This document shows, one piece after another, positions 1 to 7,475 of a stretch of 64,000 nucleotides of DNA. Positions within the stretch are counted from its first letter, which is position 1, and each line of letters begins with the position of its first letter. A model generated the notes under the pieces. It made no database searches. It was not told where the DNA came from and saw only the letters and a program-made list of their open reading frames with translations. This DNA is from Arthrobacter sp. zg-Y1110. GTDB taxonomy: Bacteria; Actinomycetota; Actinomycetes; Actinomycetales; Micrococcaceae. The DNA is taken from the NCBI RefSeq assembly GCF_025244865.1, contig NZ_CP104273.1, positions 124,001-188,000 on the forward strand. The letters are read 5' to 3'. A program made the translations under genes and the position numbers.

Positions 1-45
1 GGCCAGGCAGGCCAGCGTCTTACGGACGACGTCGTCGTAGGTCAT
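1..45 (-). CDS. hypothetical protein, N-terminal fragment (runs off the window)
   Basis: Minus-strand ORF opening at the ATG at 45 and running out of the window. Only 15 residues are visible (MTYDDVVRKTLACLA), so no function can be given. The start lies about 145 nt downstream of the CACACATA element at 191, which would leave a long leader; nothing else coding is seen in 46-229. Confidence 0.4.
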   Translation of the reverse strand, partial: MTYDDVVRKTLACLA

Positions 46-190
46 GGCACGACCCGGCACGGCATCTGCTGCCGGGCGGAAATCTGTGCGGCTTAAGACG
101 GGGTTGCCGCCTGATTTGCTCAAGTTGAACTCCAGTTCAAGTAGTCGGCTTCCGGCCGCCGGGCCCGGGCGGTAATGCCCCGGCACCCAC

Positions 191-221
191 TATGTGTGCG
201 GCGGCCGGCCGAAACAGCTGC
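191..221 (-). promoter_or_regulatory. CACACATA promoter element (no clear -35)
   Basis: Minus strand carries CCGCACACATA, the core of the element repeated through the window. The hexamer 17 bp upstream (GCAGCT) does not fit the GGKGAG pattern. It faces the partial gene at 45. Confidence 0.45.
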
Positions 222-229
222 AGATGCGG

Positions 230-1171
230 TTACTGTCCGGGTTCGAAGACGTCGTCGTAGTAGATCTCGAACTTCAGGTCAGGGTCGGCCAGGCCATCCA
301 CGGCACGGCTGCCGACGGGCCCTTTCCTGTTCGTGGTGCGGACCGGGGACCCATGCTGGAGGAGGTGGGGCAGCTGGTCCTCGAATTCAGCAAGCCCGTC
401 CCCCAGGTCATCGCGGCGTGACTTGGTCATGTCGGAGCCGACGATGAAGGAGTAGGGGGTGTCCTGCTCAGGGTCGCTGACGTTCTCGCCCCGGATCGTG
501 GCGGCGTACGTGTAGCCGATGAGGCTGGCGGCCTGTTTCCGCTCTTCTTCGCTGAGGGGCCGGTTGGCCTGGAAACGCATTGAGTACGGGGTTCCGGCAA
601 AGGTGCCCGGGCGCCGGCGGTGGAAGACGGTTCCGTCCTCGGTCATGACCCTGTCGAAGATCTCCCCGTTCTGCACCCTCTGGTCGGAAGTATCCACCGG
701 GGCGTTGATCCCGTCGGGCAGCAAACGGGAGGCCAGTTCTGCGAGTTCCTCGTCACTGGCAAAGGTGTCGTCGCCTTCGTTGAGGTAATCCATCGGGCTG
801 GCCGCTGCGACCCGGGCCAGCGCATTCGCTTCCTCGATCCGGCCCGCTTCGCGCAGCTCCTTTTCGAGGGTCGTAACGGTCCGGGCATCGTCGGCACCGT
901 AGCCGCGGTCGCGGCGCAGGATCCGGTCGGCGGTCTTTTCGATGCTCTGGTCCGTGAAGTCCAGGTCTGCGTTGAGTCCTTCGATGAGTTCGTCGGTCTG
1001 TTCAACGCTCATCCGCCCGTTCAGGCCGTAGACGCGGAGCCTCTCCCTGACGTAGGCGGGATTGACGGTGGGAGGGCCCAGGCTCACCTGGGACTCGGAG
1101 TGGGCAGCGCCGGCGAACTGGCCGCCCGTGGGGACCCCTGCCGGGGTTCGTTTCTGGATAATCAGTGTCAT
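230..1171 (-). CDS. GGQFA-tagged protein of unknown function (313 aa)
   Basis: No domain recognised beyond an N-terminal tag, residues about 8-31: KRTPAGVPTGGQFAG, then HSESQVSLG. The same tag opens seven other otherwise different proteins here. The body is acidic and soluble-looking with no membrane segment. The ATG at 1171 is chosen because CCGCACACA lies 8 nt upstream, as in the other tagged genes; there is no good Shine-Dalgarno, so a leaderless or near-leaderless message is likely. It follows secE and its terminator. Function unknown. Confidence 0.75.
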   Translation of the reverse strand: MTLIIQKRTPAGVPTGGQFAGAAHSESQVSLGPPTVNPAYVRERLRVYGLNGRMSVEQTDELIEGLNADLDFTDQSIEKTADRILRRDRGYGADDARTVTTLEKELREAGRIEEANALARVAAASPMDYLNEGDDTFASDEELAELASRLLPDGINAPVDTSDQRVQNGEIFDRVMTEDGTVFHRRRPGTFAGTPYSMRFQANRPLSEEERKQAASLIGYTYAATIRGENVSDPEQDTPYSFIVGSDMTKSRRDDLGDGLAEFEDQLPHLLQHGSPVRTTNRKGPVGSRAVDGLADPDLKFEIYYDDVFEPGQ

Positions 1172-1177
1172 GCCCTG

Positions 1178-1190
1178 ACTGTGTGCGGCT
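1178..1190 (-). promoter_or_regulatory. CCGCACACA leader element of a tagged gene
   Basis: Variant element lacking the final TA of CACACATA: GCCGCACACAGTCAGGGC directly abuts the ATG at 1171. The same variant precedes the tagged genes at 19295, 26766, 27425 and 33233. Confidence 0.5.
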
Positions 1191-1196
1191 GGGCAT

Positions 1197-1233
1197 GCGA
1201 AAAGGCGCCCCGCCGAAACGGGACGCCTTCCAT
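1197..1233 (-). terminator. rho-independent terminator after secE
   Basis: Minus strand: AAGGCGTCCCG, loop TTTCGG, CGGGGCGCCTT followed by TTTT. Located 9-45 nt after the secE stop. Confidence 0.75.
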
Positions 1234-1241
1234 GGCCGGTG

Positions 1242-1514
1242 CTACTGCTCGGCGCTGCCGCTGAAAATCATCGACGTAATGCTGCCGAACAGCAGGTCCA
1301 GGCCGGTGATGAGCAGGATCATGACCGCCACGAAGGCGAGCACGACGCCGGTCATCTTGAACAGCTCGCCGCGCGTCGGTTTGACGACCTTGCGCAACTC
1401 GGCGATGACCTGGCGGACGTAGAGGAAGATTGCGCCGAAGAATCCGCGCTTCTTCCCGTCGGACGGCACTCCGATCCGGTCGGGCTGCTCGTCGACTGTC
1501 AGGGTCTGGGTCAT
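1242..1514 (-). CDS. secE: SecE, preprotein translocase subunit
   Basis: 90-aa protein with the typical single-TM SecE layout: a soluble N-terminus, the amphipathic conserved stretch RQVIAELRKVVKPTRGEL (residues about 34-51) and one C-terminal membrane helix (GVVLAFVAVMILLITGLDLL). SecE clamps the SecY channel in the inner membrane. The ATG at 1514 follows a usable RBS (AAGGAACCG). It is the only gene between a CACACATA-type promoter (1584) and a strong terminator, so a one-gene unit. Its partners SecY and SecG are 34-36 kb away. In bacterial chromosomes secE normally sits beside nusG; here it does not. Confidence 0.93.
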   Translation of the reverse strand: MTQTLTVDEQPDRIGVPSDGKKRGFFGAIFLYVRQVIAELRKVVKPTRGELFKMTGVVLAFVAVMILLITGLDLLFGSITSMIFSGSAEQ

Positions 1515-1583
1515 TCGGGAACGGTTCCTTGCTGTCAGGTGGTGCCGGCACACCCGGTCAGGGTGCACAGGCCTCTCGGTACC

Positions 1584-1614
1584 TATGTGTACGGCAGGAC
1601 GGGGAAAGCTCCCC
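1584..1614 (-). promoter_or_regulatory. promoter for secE (CACATA-type, TACACATA variant)
   Basis: GGGGAG, 17 bp, TACACATA; leader of about 60 nt before the secE ATG at 1514. The same C-to-T variant occurs at 51530. Confidence 0.7.
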
Positions 1615-1632
1615 GCCCTGCCGTGCGGGCAT

Positions 1633-2103
1633 CTACGCTGCCTCTGCCTGGGCCGTTTCTGCTCCGGGAATACCGAAGAGCTGGACATGCCGCAGCCACG
1701 GGTCGGTGCCCGGCTTGGGCTGCATGGCATCGAGCAGGTCCATGGTGCAGGGCTCGAAGAACTGGACGTAGCGGAACCATGCGTCGGTGCCGGGTTCGGG
1801 GGTGAGTGCTTCAAGCAGCTCGGTGACCGATTCATCGACAGGGTCCTCGCTGTCGCCCTCGAAGGAACGCAGCAGGGTGCCTTCGCTGTTGAAGACTGCA
1901 GCGCTGTGGGCGCGGACGCCTTCCTCGAATTCCTCAGGCACCACTTCGAGGCGGACGGCGGAGGGTTCCAGCGTCAGGACCCTGCGGGCAAGGAGCGTCC
2001 GGGTGATGGTGCGGATGTTCTCCTGCGCCTTCATCAGGTCGGCGTTGTGCCGGGCGATCAGCTGGACGAGCATGGTGTCGCCGGGGTTGTTTTCGATGCT
2101 CAT
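1633..2103 (-). CDS. hypothetical protein (156 aa), coupled to the tagged gene upstream
   Basis: Unknown soluble acidic protein. The C-terminal half holds two similar segments, LTPEPGTDAWFRYVQFFEP and MQPKPGTDPWLRHVQLFG, i.e. a short internal repeat (PxPGTDxWxRxVQxF). The ATG at 2103 overlaps the stop of the upstream gene by 4 nt (ATGA), arguing for translational coupling in a two-gene operon driven from 2949. Function unknown. Confidence 0.7.
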   Translation of the reverse strand: MSIENNPGDTMLVQLIARHNADLMKAQENIRTITRTLLARRVLTLEPSAVRLEVVPEEFEEGVRAHSAAVFNSEGTLLRSFEGDSEDPVDESVTELLEALTPEPGTDAWFRYVQFFEPCTMDLLDAMQPKPGTDPWLRHVQLFGIPGAETAQAEAA

Positions 2104-2942
2104 GCGCCCGGCGCCCAGTCTGCAGCCTTGGCCAGGTTCAGGGTGCGGGAGTCCGATTCGAAGCTCGTGACGTTGAACTCTTCTGCACGGAGGGTGTATT
2201 CGGACCATGCCGCATTGTCGGCGTCAGGGCTCATTGAGCGCAGCAGGTCGGTGACGGCCGCTTCGTCTTCGGTGAGGTCTTCGCCATAGGTGGTGATGAC
2301 GTTGCCTTCGGCGTCCTTAATGGTTGCCTCGCCGAGGAACTCTCCGTCGTCGTATCCGACTGTTTCCAGCTCGGCGGATACAGCTTCAGGGTGGCGTTTG
2401 AGGATTTCGCGGCTGAACATGGCCATGGTTGCCAGCTCACCGGCGTTGCGGGCCTCGGAGGCAACACTGCCTGCATTGGCGATGAGGCTGTTGAGGTCTT
2501 CATCGGAGGCCCGGACCGGCTTTCCGGTGGCTTTGGCGGCGGTGCGTGCGCTAATGAAGTCCGCTGCCATTTTCATGTGCCGCCGAAGTTCCGTCTCCAT
2601 TTCCAGGTGCCGCTCAGAGGTCCAGGCGACGACCTTCTCCATGGTGTCCTCGTCGACGTCCTCGAATTCACCAACAAACTGCTCATAGTCGCAGCGGCCG
2701 GTACTCGGATTGTCTGTGAAGACCGTAATGGAGCCGTGCCCCTCAACCGTGAGCTTCGTGCTGACTTCCATTTCATCGCCCACTTCGATGCTCAGCTTAG
2801 GGTCGGGCAACGATGTGGGCCAGCCTTCGAGCTCAGGACGGCGCGGCTCTGCGAGGCTAATGGGAGCTTCTGGATGGAGGGCGAAAGCGAACTGTCCGCC
2901 GGCGGGGATGCCTTCAGGCTGGCGGGGCTTCATATCTGTCAT
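2100..2942 (-). CDS. GGQFA-tagged protein of unknown function (280 aa)
   Basis: N-terminal tag KPRQPEGIPAGGQFAF followed by HPEAPISLAE, residues about 5-32; the rest is acidic with no recognised domain. The ATG at 2942 is preferred over upstream starts because CACACATA ends 6 nt before it, the spacing seen in eight other genes, so the mRNA is probably leaderless. It ends ATGA-coupled to the 156-aa gene. Its C-terminal part contains MSPDADNAAWSEYTLRAEEF, loosely like the PGTDxWxRxVQxF segments of the next protein, so the two may be related. Confidence 0.75.
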   Translation of the reverse strand: MTDMKPRQPEGIPAGGQFAFALHPEAPISLAEPRRPELEGWPTSLPDPKLSIEVGDEMEVSTKLTVEGHGSITVFTDNPSTGRCDYEQFVGEFEDVDEDTMEKVVAWTSERHLEMETELRRHMKMAADFISARTAAKATGKPVRASDEDLNSLIANAGSVASEARNAGELATMAMFSREILKRHPEAVSAELETVGYDDGEFLGEATIKDAEGNVITTYGEDLTEDEAAVTDLLRSMSPDADNAAWSEYTLRAEEFNVTSFESDSRTLNLAKAADWAPGA

Positions 2943-2948
2943 GCCCTC

Positions 2949-2979
2949 TATGTGTGCGGCAGGGGCAGGGAATGTCACA
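2949..2979 (-). promoter_or_regulatory. CACACATA promoter (leaderless) for the 2942 operon
   Basis: TGTGAC, 17 bp, CACACATA, then 6 nt (GAGGGC) to the ATG at 2942. Confidence 0.75.
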
Positions 2980-3013
2980 TCGTCGGCTGCCGGTTACTCC
3001 CTGAATGCCCAAA

Positions 3014-3019
3014 TAGGAT
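3014..3019 (+). promoter_or_regulatory. sigma-A-like -10 box, leaderless start
   Basis: TAGGAT followed by TGGGTG and the ATG at 3026. The plus-strand genes at 6173 and 7095 have the same geometry (TANNNT, 6 nt, ATG). Confidence 0.5.
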
Positions 3020-3025
3020 TGGGTG

Positions 3026-3880
3026 ATGAGCCAGGATATTGATCAGTCCCCGGAGCCGCTGAACTTCTTTGATCCGTCCGGTGGCGGCAGGCAGCCCCGG
3101 ACTCTGGCTCAGCTGGTTGCCGCCGGGGAAGCTGCAGTGGCCGCGGTGAAGGCTTACCGCTCGGCCATGTACGACTGCATGACGCCGCTGAATCTGCTCC
3201 GCGAGAACACTGAGGCGAAGGCAGCGGCGACCGCCCTGGAAATGCAGGTCAGGGAGATCGCCCAGGCTCAGGAAGCCATTGAATCCGACGCCCCTCTTGC
3301 CCGCCGGCTCGAAGACAGCGACCCGTGGGCTGCCCGGGACACCGTTGTGCTGAGCCCGAGGCAGATCAACGCACTGGCGGCCCGCGGCCGGGTTGCCCGT
3401 GCCACTGCATCGACATACAGGCAGGTCCTCTCCAAAGCTGCCGGGGAAGCACTGGTCCCGCCGCTGATTGCCATGGACCGGGAATCCAGTGCCTCATCGG
3501 ACAGCCGCGGAGCCTCTGCCGAGACCGCTGCAGCCAGGAACGCTGAACGGGACCGCATGGTGCTGGAGATCCTCACCGAGATGGAGTCGGTTGAATGCGA
3601 GACCTGCTCGGTCCAGCCGGGCCTGCCCTGCCTGACCGCGTCCGGATATGTCGCCGAGCGGCCGCACGCTCCCCGGTTCCGGTCATCACCGCTGGCCCAA
3701 GCCAACAGGGAGGAATCCTGGCTGGCCACGCGCCGGAAGGCGGACGGCTGGGCCCCTGCGCCGCTGGCCGAGTACCAGGGCCCGCTTCCGCGGCTGTCCG
3801 ACGGCGTGCCGCGCTCCGCTGCAGCCCAGTCCGAGGCGTTACGCAGGCAGCGCACGGTTCCCGGCCGGACGGAACGCTGA
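3026..3880 (+). CDS. hypothetical protein with C-terminal Cys/His cluster (284 aa), paralogue of 58190-58876
   Basis: Unknown protein. It shares with the gene at 58190-58876 the order CMTPLNL (about residue 52), VLSPRQINALA (about 110) and the C-terminal zinc-type cluster ECETCSVQPGLPC...SG...HAPR (about 190-215). The middle is helical and Ala-rich. The ATG at 3026 is chosen because TAGGAT, a good sigma-A -10, ends exactly 6 nt upstream, which implies a leaderless message. It points away from the tagged operon and converges on the ABC exporter. Confidence 0.75.
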   Translation: MSQDIDQSPEPLNFFDPSGGGRQPRTLAQLVAAGEAAVAAVKAYRSAMYDCMTPLNLLRENTEAKAAATALEMQVREIAQAQEAIESDAPLARRLEDSDPWAARDTVVLSPRQINALAARGRVARATASTYRQVLSKAAGEALVPPLIAMDRESSASSDSRGASAETAAARNAERDRMVLEILTEMESVECETCSVQPGLPCLTASGYVAERPHAPRFRSSPLAQANREESWLATRRKADGWAPAPLAEYQGPLPRLSDGVPRSAAAQSEALRRQRTVPGRTER

Positions 3881-3882
3881 CC

Positions 3883-5097
3883 TTATGTGCGCCGGGACAG
3901 CTCCCTGAGTGAAACCTTCGAGCCGTAGCGGATGCTTCCGTGGCGGAAGAGCTTCACGGCGGCTGCGAGCATCAGGCCACCGGCGAGGAACATTTCGGCC
4001 GAAACGATGACCGCCTGCATCGTGGTGAGGGATCCGAGCCCGTTCAGGAGCATGGCGGCCACGGGGGCAGAAAACGGGAAGTAGAGGAAGACCTGGACAA
4101 GGGGTGAGCCGGGGTCGCTGACGAACAGGGAGACGGCGTAGAGCGGAACGAACAGCATGATGGTGATCGCGCTGAAGAGCCCGTTGGCCTCCTTCGCAGT
4201 GGGCATGACGGCTCCGATCGCCATCAGGGTCGCGGTGAAAAGGACGAATCCCCCGACCAGCAGGACCGCCCCGGTGATCATGGCCTCGGGCTGTGGATCC
4301 ATCCTGGCCAGCACGGCCGCCGCAGTTCCTCCGCCTCCGTCCGCAAGGAAGTACCCGGCAGCGGGCAGGGCGAATACCGCCATCTGCACCAGGCCGGTGA
4401 GAAGCAGGGCCAGGATCTTGCCGGTGATAAGCGTGGTCGGGTTCAGGGTCGTCAGGATCATCTCGGTAACCCGGTTCTCCTTCTCCTCCACGGTGCTGTT
4501 CAGTATCTGGTTGCCCAGGAACAGGGTCACCGCGTAGAAGAGCGCCAGGAAAAGAAGCGGCGGCACGACGGCGTACATTCCTCCGGTGGCCTGCCCGTCG
4601 GCGTACATCGTCGAGCTGAAGGATGTGCCGCCGCCTGCAAGGGCCGCAAGTTCCGGGGATCCGATCTCCGTTACCGCTGCCTTGCTGACCATCTGTCCGG
4701 CGACGGCACTGTAGGCCTCCGAGTCGAAGATGCCCAGGTCCTTCCCGTGGATCTCGATGTCCTGACGGGCGGGATCTTCGGGGATGGCGAAGAATGCCTG
4801 GGCGCGTCCGGCACGGACGTCGTCCATGGCAGCCTGCGGGTCATCGGTCCGGGTTCCTCCGTAGCCGGCCGCCAGTTCATCGGCGATGAGCCCGGAGGCG
4901 TCCGTGAACGTGAAGGTGATCGAGGCGTTCTTCTGCTCGTCGGCGCTGCGGCTGGCCGTACCCGAGGTGAGGATCATCAGGGCCATGACGATGCCGATGA
5001 CGACGGGGACGCCGAGGGTGCCGAGCCAGAAGGACTTCTTCTTTACTGCCCGCAGGAACTCGAACGCGGTGACTGTTCCGAGATTATGCCCGGCCAT
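3883..5097 (-). CDS. ABC-2 type exporter permease (NatB-like, 404 aa)
   Basis: Inner-membrane permease partner of the ATPase at 5084-6079. An N-terminal membrane helix (LGTLGVPVVIGIVMALMIL) is followed by a large extracytoplasmic domain (about residues 45-175) and then five or six C-terminal membrane helices, the layout of ABC-2 family permeases such as NatB. It contains NSTVEEKENRVTEMILTT, the cytoplasmic coupling segment typical of this family. The ATG at 5097 overlaps the ATPase end by 14 nt. The substrate cannot be read from sequence; NatAB exports Na+, other members export drugs or peptides. Confidence 0.85.
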   Translation of the reverse strand: MAGHNLGTVTAFEFLRAVKKKSFWLGTLGVPVVIGIVMALMILTSGTASRSADEQKNASITFTFTDASGLIADELAAGYGGTRTDDPQAAMDDVRAGRAQAFFAIPEDPARQDIEIHGKDLGIFDSEAYSAVAGQMVSKAAVTEIGSPELAALAGGGTSFSSTMYADGQATGGMYAVVPPLLFLALFYAVTLFLGNQILNSTVEEKENRVTEMILTTLNPTTLITGKILALLLTGLVQMAVFALPAAGYFLADGGGGTAAAVLARMDPQPEAMITGAVLLVGGFVLFTATLMAIGAVMPTAKEANGLFSAITIMLFVPLYAVSLFVSDPGSPLVQVFLYFPFSAPVAAMLLNGLGSLTTMQAVIVSAEMFLAGGLMLAAAVKLFRHGSIRYGSKVSLRELSRRT

Positions 5098-6079
5098 TGC
5101 CGCCGCCTTCGCTTGAGGTTCCGTAGATGTGCATGAAGATCTCCTCCAGGGATGTTCTGGAGGCGGTGTACGAGGTGACGGGCAGGCCCTGGTCCATGAG
5201 GCTGCGGAGGACTCCTTCTTCGGAGGCAGCCTCCTCCAGCTCCAGACGGGCAGACCCTCCGGTTCCGGCCGGCACATTGGCCAGGACCCTGTAAGCCCCT
5301 GTGCGGTCCTCGATCTCCCGGAGCCGGCCCGCGTAGGTGAGAGCGACGGTACGGCCGCCGTAGAGGTCCTGAACGTCCCTGATGGTCCCGTAGGCGTGGG
5401 CGGTGCCGTCCCGCAGCAGCAGGATCCGGTCGCACATCCTTTCCACTTCGTCCATGTGGTGGGTGACCATCATGACGGTGGCGCCGGCAGCCTTCTGTTC
5501 GTCGATGATGTCCATGAGGAGGCGGCGGTTGACGGGGTCGAAGCCCTTCGTGGGCTCATCCAGGATGAGCAGTGAGGGGTTGCTCATGACGGTGACGCCA
5601 AGCTGGACTTTCTGCTGCTGGCCGCCGGAGAGCTTGTCCAGGCGCTCCCCCGCCTTGCCGTCCAGTCCGACGCGCTCCAGATACTGCCGGGACCAGCGGG
5701 CAGCCTCCCGGCGGCCCATTCCCTTGAGCCGGCCGAAGTAGACCATGACATCCAGCACCGGCTCCTTGCGGTACAGTCCGCGCTCCTCCGGCAGGTACCC
5801 CAGGTCCGCTCCGTCCCGGGGTCCAAAGCGGCGTCCGTTGACCAGCAGTGTTCCGGCGGTGGGCTGGTGGATCCCCAGCAGCGCGCGGATCGTGGTGGTC
5901 TTGCCGGAGCCGTTGCCGCCCAGGAATCCGAAGGTCTCCCCGCGGCCGACGTCGAAGGAGAGGTTGCGGATAACCTTCCGGGGCCCGAAGTCCATGCGGA
6001 AGTCTTCAACGCTCACGATCGCCTCAGGGTTACTTAACGGCGGTCCTCCCGTGGCCCCTATGATCCTGTTTTTGCTCAT
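5084..6079 (-). CDS. ABC exporter ATP-binding protein (NatA-like, 331 aa)
   Basis: Complete ABC ATPase: Walker A GGNGSGKTTT (about residues 53-62), Q-loop region YLPEERGLYRK, signature LSGGQQQKVQ (about 148), Walker B LLILDEPTKGFDP, and switch histidine in MMVTHHMDEVE. A C-terminal extension (about residues 235-330) resembles the DUF4162 tail of NatA-type exporters. The ATG at 6079 is 7 nt after a CACACATA element, so probably leaderless, and the permease follows with a 14-nt overlap. Confidence 0.9.
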   Translation of the reverse strand: MSKNRIIGATGGPPLSNPEAIVSVEDFRMDFGPRKVIRNLSFDVGRGETFGFLGGNGSGKTTTIRALLGIHQPTAGTLLVNGRRFGPRDGADLGYLPEERGLYRKEPVLDVMVYFGRLKGMGRREAARWSRQYLERVGLDGKAGERLDKLSGGQQQKVQLGVTVMSNPSLLILDEPTKGFDPVNRRLLMDIIDEQKAAGATVMMVTHHMDEVERMCDRILLLRDGTAHAYGTIRDVQDLYGGRTVALTYAGRLREIEDRTGAYRVLANVPAGTGGSARLELEEAASEEGVLRSLMDQGLPVTSYTASRTSLEEIFMHIYGTSSEGGGNGRA

Positions 6080-6086
6080 ACCGTCC

Positions 6087-6117
6087 TATGTGTGCGGCAG
6101 CTCCGGATTCAGTACCC
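6087..6117 (-). promoter_or_regulatory. CACACATA promoter (leaderless) for the ABC exporter
   Basis: GGGTAC, 17 bp, CACACATA, 7 nt to the ATG at 6079. Confidence 0.72.
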
Positions 6118-6160
6118 GCCGAAAGTTATCAGGTCGAGGCATTCATACCGACGGGTAATT

Positions 6161-6166
6161 TACGAT
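6161..6166 (+). promoter_or_regulatory. sigma-A-like -10 box, leaderless start of the sigma-factor gene
   Basis: TACGAT, then CCTCGA, then the ATG at 6173. Confidence 0.5.
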
Positions 6167-6172
6167 CCTCGA

Positions 6173-7012
6173 ATGTGTTCGGTTCCATCATCTTCGGGAT
6201 CCTTATCCGTCCGTGACGAACGGCTCCGCCGGGAGCGTCTGGTCATGGAGCACCTGCCGCTGGTCGGGTATGCAGTCTCAGAGTTCAGCAGGCGCGTACC
6301 GGGGATAGTTACCCGGGATGAGCTTGCGTCTGCAGGCTTTCTTGGCCTTGTGTCGGCCGCTGCCGCCTACGATCCCTCACGTAAAGTCCCGTTCGGCGCC
6401 TATGCGCGCACCCGCATCAACGGAACAATTTCCGACGAACTGAGGTCATTGGACTGGGCCAGCCGCGGGACCCGCCGGCGGATAAAAAACGCACGCACCG
6501 CAACGGATTCCCTGACGGCCGCCCTGGGCAGGGATCCCTCGCAGAAGGAGGTCTCGGAGCTCCTGGGAGTGGATGCCGAAGCTGTCCGCCTGACGGCCGT
6601 AGACGCCGCCCGGACCGTGGGCGACCTCGACGCTGAAGACGTCCAGGAGGTCAGCGACCAGGACCCGACACCCGAAGGTGTTCTCATGGCCGCCGAGGAG
6701 GAACTCCAGTTGCGGGCCGGCGTCCGGACGCTGCCGGAGAGGGTTCGATACGTGATCGAGGAGGTGTACTTCAACGACCGGAGTGTCAAGGACATTGCGG
6801 AAGAGATGGGCCGGACCAGCTCGGCAGTCTCCCAGGTCAGGGCCGAGGGCATCAGGCTGCTTCGGGACTGCATGTCGGTCTACGAGACCGGTGAGGGTAC
6901 GGGTGCGGCACCGGACACGGTCTCCAAGAGGCGCAGGTCGGACTATCTGAGGAATGTCTCCGAAGCGACTGCCGGAGGTATTGTCCGCCAACGCCGCACA
7001 TTCCAATCGTGA
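6173..7012 (+). CDS. FliA/WhiG-type alternative sigma factor (279 aa)
   Basis: Directs RNA polymerase to a promoter class. Region 2 is clear: DELASAGFLGLVSAAAAYDP then VPFGAYARTRINGTISDELR (about residues 44-90), typical of FliA/WhiG/SigB-group sigmas (MRGAMLDELR-type block). Region 3 (RDPSQKEVSELLGVDAEAV) and region 4 with a helix-turn-helix (SVKDIAEEMGRTSSAVSQVRAEGIRLLRD, about 205-235) follow. Start at the ATG at 6173 because a TACGAT -10 lies 6 nt upstream. It has no CACACATA element of its own, so it could be the early-expressed factor that reads those elements; that is inference. Confidence 0.88.
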   Translation: MCSVPSSSGSLSVRDERLRRERLVMEHLPLVGYAVSEFSRRVPGIVTRDELASAGFLGLVSAAAAYDPSRKVPFGAYARTRINGTISDELRSLDWASRGTRRRIKNARTATDSLTAALGRDPSQKEVSELLGVDAEAVRLTAVDAARTVGDLDAEDVQEVSDQDPTPEGVLMAAEEELQLRAGVRTLPERVRYVIEEVYFNDRSVKDIAEEMGRTSSAVSQVRAEGIRLLRDCMSVYETGEGTGAAPDTVSKRRRSDYLRNVSEATAGGIVRQRRTFQS

Positions 7013-7082
7013 TGTAGAACGCATTTACTGCATACGCGGGTAATGACCGGTATCGGAATTCAAACCATTGCAAGCCGGCTGA

Positions 7083-7088
7083 TAATGT
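7083..7088 (+). promoter_or_regulatory. sigma-A-like -10 box, leaderless start of lsr2
   Basis: TAATGT, then ATTCGC, then the ATG at 7095. Confidence 0.5.
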
Positions 7089-7094
7089 ATTCGC

Positions 7095-7412
7095 ATGGCT
7101 CAGAAAATACAGGTAATCCTTGAAGATGATCTCGACGGTTCCCCCGCAGATGAAACTGTCAGGTTTGCTTTCGAGGAAGTCGAATATGAAATTGACCTCT
7201 CGACGGCACACTCAAAAGAGTTCAGGGATTCGCTGGCTCCATTTGTGAGCGCAGCACGCAGAATTCACCCCAGGGGGCGCCGGACTGCTGCGGTAAAGAC
7301 CGGACCTTCCACAGGAGAAATCCGGGCATGGGCAAAAGAGCAGAACATTGATGTCAACCCGTTCGGGCGCCTGGCCCGGTCCGTAATCGACGCCTACACG
7401 GCAGCCCACTAG
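7095..7412 (+). CDS. lsr2: Lsr2-family nucleoid-associated protein (105 aa)
   Basis: Small DNA-bridging silencer of AT-rich DNA, restricted to actinobacteria and their phages. The N-terminal dimerisation domain is recognisable (MAQKIQVILEDDLDGSPADETVRF, EIDLSTAHSKEFRDSL) and so is the C-terminal DNA-binding domain (IRAWAKEQNIDVNPFGRLARSVIDAY), where the usual RGR minor-groove hook reads FGR. Length is typical. Encoded next to the sigma factor on the same strand with its own promoter. It could silence either host or element genes. Confidence 0.9.
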   Translation: MAQKIQVILEDDLDGSPADETVRFAFEEVEYEIDLSTAHSKEFRDSLAPFVSAARRIHPRGRRTAAVKTGPSTGEIRAWAKEQNIDVNPFGRLARSVIDAYTAAH

Positions 7413-7424
7413 CCCTTCACGAAT

Positions 7425-7462
7425 GCGGGCCTGCATTCTCTTCCCGTCAGGCAGGCCCGCAG
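7425..7462. terminator. bidirectional hairpin between convergent genes
   Basis: GCGGGCCTGC and GCAGGCCCGC form a 10-bp stem between the convergent lsr2 and 7476-8213 genes. Confidence 0.6.
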
Positions 7463-7475
7463 GAAAGACTGCCGA

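Noticed and set aside
3881..3893. TTATGTGCGCC resembling the promoter core
   Set aside because: It is the last codons and stop of the ABC permease and lacks CCGCACACATA order and the -35.
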